Of a stretch of DNA of 64,000 bases, positions 61,031 to 64,000 are shown piece by piece. Under the pieces are notes generated by a model, which was not told the DNA's origin, made no database searches, and was given only the letters and a program-made list of their open reading frames with translations. The translations under genes were made by a program, and so were the position numbers. This stretch comes from Lactobacillus amylovorus DSM 20531 (GTDB lineage: Bacteria > Bacillota > Bacilli > Lactobacillales > Lactobacillaceae): assembly GCF_002706375.1 (NCBI RefSeq), contig NZ_CP017706.1:930001-994000 (forward strand). Reading direction: 5' to 3'. Each line of letters opens with the position of its first letter. Position 1 is the first letter of the stretch.

Positions 61031-62160
61031 TTATTCTCACCTTCTTTTTTAAACAAACTCTTCCAATCTCTATTCTTCAAGAAGAATAAACTACATCCCG
61101 TCGCAAAAATGACCGTCAAGACAATCCCAATCGCAGAAATTACACTCTGTGTGGCTCCTAGCGACAACGTAAAGCCGAAAGTAGATGCAAACGTGTTATT
61201 GTCCCGCAAGTACAAAATCGTCTCAGGCAAGGCTCCAGCGATGAAAATCAAAACCAAAACATTGATCAATGGCCCCATGATTTCTTGTCCCATGGTACGA
61301 CCACTCTGGATCAATTGCTTCGTTGTGATATCCTTCTTCGTTTGAATCAATTCGTACAAACTAGAAATGATATCCGTTGCTTCATCCATTACCGCACCCA
61401 AAATTCCGATCAAGGTTTGGGCTAAAAACAATCCACGTGGATCCTGCGTTGCGTAGTCCCCAGTTTCATACTTCATTTCAGATTCGCCGGTTAACTTCAT
61501 AATGACATAGCACAAGGCAAAGGAGACGAATACTCCGAGCAGTGTGGCCAGCCACGTAGCCAGCATCTTTTTATTAAAGCCTTGCACAATTAATAGACTC
61601 ACGAATGAGAAGATAATGTCGGCTAGGCCAAACAATAAAATGATGTGTGCACCATTTAAATGAACGTCCCAAACAATGATCAAGTAAAAGGTAATCCAAC
61701 TGAGGATCATCGAAACCACCAGTGAGATTGAATGCTTACCTGATACAGCCACCATCAAGGTCAAAGTAATCGTAACTACTAACACCAATACCCAATCACG
61801 TTTAGGATTTACGATTGCCGGATCACCTTTTTTGATGTTCACGAAAATTCGTTGCCGCGGCCGGAACTTCTGAGTCGTCAGCTGTGAAGGATAGTACACG
61901 TTTTTCGTGGTGTACGTCTCCCCTTTATTCTTACCTGACAAAATCTTCAAGTGCAAAATTTGCTGTCTGGTTTGATCCTGATTCTTATAAACGTCTTCGT
62001 TCTTTTCGATCAGCGTATCTTTGATTTGGGTATCTGTAATAAGTGCTACTTCATCCTTATGATAGATGTCTGTTGCAAAGTAGGTCAAAACCGTAAAAAT
62101 TGCTCCCACTACTGCAACGATAATCGCTGCAGTATAGCGTTTTTTCCATTTATGCTTCAT
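61027..62160 (-). CDS. YibE/F family membrane protein (first subunit)
   Basis: The 377-residue protein has an N-terminal membrane anchor, an extracytoplasmic domain over about residues 35-125 (EVALITDTQIKDTLIEKNED, KGDPAIVNPKRDW), then about seven transmembrane helices. LIGILGAVMDEATDIISSLYELIQTKKD near 240 is the family signature also seen in the partner. It leads a three-gene operon with the second subunit and the esterase. The substrate is unknown. Confidence 0.87.
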   Translation of the reverse strand: MKHKWKKRYTAAIIVAVVGAIFTVLTYFATDIYHKDEVALITDTQIKDTLIEKNEDVYKNQDQTRQQILHLKILSGKNKGETYTTKNVYYPSQLTTQKFRPRQRIFVNIKKGDPAIVNPKRDWVLVLVVTITLTLMVAVSGKHSISLVVSMILSWITFYLIIVWDVHLNGAHIILLFGLADIIFSFVSLLIVQGFNKKMLATWLATLLGVFVSFALCYVIMKLTGESEMKYETGDYATQDPRGLFLAQTLIGILGAVMDEATDIISSLYELIQTKKDITTKQLIQSGRTMGQEIMGPLINVLVLIFIAGALPETILYLRDNNTFASTFGFTLSLGATQSVISAIGIVLTVIFATGCSLFFLKNRDWKSLFKKEGENK

Positions 62161-62199
62161 TATTACAACTTCCTATTTCTTTGATACTTTTACTGTAAA

Positions 62200-62233
62200 A
62201 CAAAAGGCGGCCTAATGTTAGGTCGCCTTTCAA
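62200..62233 (-). terminator. Terminator of the MerR-type coiled-coil gene
   Basis: AAAGGCGGCCTAATGTTAGGTCGCCTTT at 62203-62230, with T-rich sequence after it on the minus strand. Confidence 0.9.
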
Positions 62234-62269
62234 TTCTTTAGATTTTCAATAAAATCTTTAGACTTTCGT

Positions 62270-63019
62270 TTAAAATTTAAAAATTCTTTGCCACCAATGT
62301 TCCTTTCTTTCTGGAAGTTGCATATCTTCTAGAGTTCTGTGAACATTTGCAGTTGCACGCTTTTTAGCATTTTCTTTGGCCTTAGAAATAATTTCGTCAT
62401 GCATCTCTTCTTGACTCTTATGCATGTCTTCTTTTACTTCTTCGCGCTTTTGCTCTGCATCCTTCTTAGGTTCAGCGTCATCGTCGCTAACGACACCAGA
62501 AATATCCGGCAATGCGGCGATCTTATCAGAATTATCCTTAGGTGCAGCAAGCTGCTTTTGGGCCTCAATTAAATCTTGATTCTGCTTTTGAATCACGTTC
62601 AATTGCCTTTGCAAAGAACTAATAGCCTCATTTTGGTTAGAGATAGTTTGTTGAAGAGTGTTGAGTAATTTTACTACTTCTTTAGTATCCATTACATCAC
62701 TATTGGTGTATGGAGCTACCTTCTTTGGCTCTTCTTTTGGTCTTTCGTCTTTTTTATCACTAACTGCATAAATTTGACGAGCAGCTTCTTGCAAAGTCAA
62801 ACCGCTATTCTTAGATAAACGGTGGAAGGCCTTCAAGTCATCAATATCTTTTTGATGGTATAAACGAGCCTTTTGCTTAGTACGAGCAAAGTAGTTAGTA
62901 TTGCCCGTTACCTTTTCCACGATTAAAGAATATTTCCTTAATGTGGCTACACTAATACCTAATTCTTCTGCGGCTGTTTTAGGTGCAGCTAACTCCTCAA
63001 AATCACGCGTGTTAGTCAT
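62270..63019 (-). CDS. MerR-type helix-turn-helix protein with coiled coil
   Basis: In this 249-residue cytoplasmic protein, residues 8-75 form a MerR-like winged helix (TAAEELGISVATLRKYSLIVEKVTG, RLYHQKDIDDLKAFHRL). Residues 110-160 are a coiled coil (VVKLLNTLQQTISNQNEAISSLQRQLN), and the rest is charged and likely disordered, ending HWWQRIFKF. The final aromatic, amphipathic stretch could touch the membrane. The design resembles RacA-like chromosome-anchoring proteins or plasmid/phage MerR-coil regulators. It is 27 bases downstream of ddl and may share its transcript. Confidence 0.8.
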   Translation of the reverse strand: MTNTRDFEELAAPKTAAEELGISVATLRKYSLIVEKVTGNTNYFARTKQKARLYHQKDIDDLKAFHRLSKNSGLTLQEAARQIYAVSDKKDERPKEEPKKVAPYTNSDVMDTKEVVKLLNTLQQTISNQNEAISSLQRQLNVIQKQNQDLIEAQKQLAAPKDNSDKIAALPDISGVVSDDDAEPKKDAEQKREEVKEDMHKSQEEMHDEIISKAKENAKKRATANVHRTLEDMQLPERKEHWWQRIFKF

Positions 63020-63046
63020 TACAATCTACCTCTGTACTTTTCGGCA

Positions 63047-64000
63047 TTAATCGTGCTTGTGAAGCAAAGTCTTCTTGTGGTCGAATCTTTCCATACCTGC
63101 TTCGATCAAGCGAGTAATCAATTCAGTGTAAGGGATGCCAGCTTCTTCGAACAGCTTAGGATACATACTGATGTTGGTAAAGCCAGGAAGAGCATTAACT
63201 TCAGTTAAAACAACCTTGCCACCTGGGGTAAGCATTGAGTCGATTCTAGCCATACCGCTACATTCAGTAACTTCGTAAACCTTACGAGCGTTCTTTCTAA
63301 CTGTATCGATAATTTCATCTGGCAAGTCTGCTGGAATTTGCAACTTAGAAGTTGAGTTGTCATCGTACTTGTTTTCGTAAGTGTAGAATGAGCCTTTTGC
63401 ATTGGTGATTTGACCAACACCTGCTACAATTGGCTTGTCGTTACCCAAAACGGCTGTTTCAACTTCAGTACCTGGTACAGTTTCTTCGACTAAAACTTTA
63501 TCATCGTACTTGAAGGCTTCTTCTAATGCTGCAGCGTATTCATCAGCGTTAGTAACGTGGTTTACACCAACTGATGAACCTTGGTTGGATGGCTTAACGA
63601 ACATGTCACGGCCAAGCTTTTCAGCAACCTTTTCATAATCAAGTTTATCATTATTCTTGTCATCGTATTCAAAGCGCTTGATTGAAATCCAATCAGCAAC
63701 TGGAACACCAACTTTTTGAGCCAAGATCTTGGTAAATTCCTTGTCCATAGTTACGGCAGCGGCTAAGACGTCGTCACCAACGAATGGCTTGTTCATTAAA
63801 CGGAATAAACCTTGCAATACACCGTCTTCACCTAAGTTACCGTGAACAATTGGGAAGAAGACATCAATTTCTGGTAAGTTTTCTAATTCGATTAAGTTAG
63901 AAAGGTTGTGAACCTTGTGTGGATTCTTAACTTGGTATGAAGGATCTTCCAATACTTTGAAGCTTTCTTCTTCGTTTGCAAAGTAGCCTTCATTAGTGAT
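63047..64000 (-). CDS. ddl: D-alanine--D-alanine ligase, C-terminal part (cut by window end)
   Basis: This ATP-grasp enzyme makes D-Ala-D-Ala for peptidoglycan. The visible part lacks the first residues, which lie beyond 64000. It shows VFFPIVHGNLGEDGVLQGLF, PFVGDDVLAAAVTMDKEFTK, FVKPSNQGSSVGVNHV, VLVEETVPGTEVETAVLGN and the C-terminal LTEVNALPGFTNISMYPKL with the Mg ligands. The active-site residue before the omega loop is Phe in NKPFVGDD, which would predict a depsipeptide (D-Ala-D-Lac) activity and natural vancomycin resistance, as in many lactobacilli; members of the L. acidophilus group usually have Tyr, so this needs care. Confidence 0.95.
   Translation of the reverse strand: MTNEGYFANEEESFKVLEDPSYQVKNPHKVHNLSNLIELENLPEIDVFFPIVHGNLGEDGVLQGLFRLMNKPFVGDDVLAAAVTMDKEFTKILAQKVGVPVADWISIKRFEYDDKNNDKLDYEKVAEKLGRDMFVKPSNQGSSVGVNHVTNADEYAAALEEAFKYDDKVLVEETVPGTEVETAVLGNDKPIVAGVGQITNAKGSFYTYENKYDDNSTSKLQIPADLPDEIIDTVRKNARKVYEVTECSGMARIDSMLTPGGKVVLTEVNALPGFTNISMYPKLFEEAGIPYTELITRLIEAGMERFDHKKTLLHKHD

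Overview
The window reads as chromosomal DNA of a lactobacillus of the L. acidophilus group, most likely Lactobacillus helveticus or a very close relative such as L. gallinarum. The evidence is one S-layer gene whose product closely resembles the SlpH/SlpA type, many SLAP (S-layer-type) C-terminal domains, PepO, nucleoside deoxyribosyltransferase, a D-aspartate ligase/AsnB pair, and low GC with a strong codon bias in highly expressed genes. The species call rests on remembered protein similarity and was not searched.

Layout. 1-15 kb is mostly core: the 5' part of tyrS with its T-box leader, a secreted protein, an LTA-synthase-like phosphotransferase, plsY overlapping an LCP-family gene, pcp, gpmA, two related lipoproteins, an oxidoreductase and a Kef-type antiporter. 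14-22 kb is the cell-surface locus: two SLAP-anchored peptidoglycan hydrolases, then two S-layer genes pointing at each other. Their near-identical leaders and signal-peptide regions form inverted repeats, and a strong promoter is visible at only one of them. This is the architecture of the invertible slp segment.

22-29 kb is an accessory island: an intact TnpB, a Ser-rich secreted protein, a two-gene AAA ATPase + RloB-type nuclease module (AbiL-like phage defence), small acidic proteins, an antitoxin remnant, a candidate small RNA and a decayed second TnpB. 29-40 kb returns to core: kup, two candidate small RNAs, pepO, an MFS transporter, a DUF438/hemerythrin + MIP18/DUF1858 pair, the anaerobic ribonucleotide reductase nrdDG, and a decayed LPXTG surface protein. 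40-53 kb holds the D-Asp ligase and asnB genes for the peptidoglycan cross-bridge, a metallophosphoesterase, tag, and a phnDCEE ABC transporter preceded by a short leader ORF and terminator. It ends with usp, a tyrosine phosphatase, an EIIA protein and a deoxyribosyltransferase. 53-64 kb holds divergent nagA and a GH31 enzyme around a likely operator, an Rgg-like regulator followed by a 15-residue hydrophobic peptide ORF and a small membrane protein, an esterase with a YibE/F pair, a MerR-type coiled-coil protein and the 3' part of ddl.

The best leads for something new are the Rgg-like/15-aa peptide/membrane protein cluster (58.0-59.3 kb), the leader-ORF attenuator in front of phnD (50.4-50.7 kb), the S-layer switch (16.6-21.3 kb), the AbiL-like module between two TnpB loci, and a set of orphan small transcripts with visible terminators.
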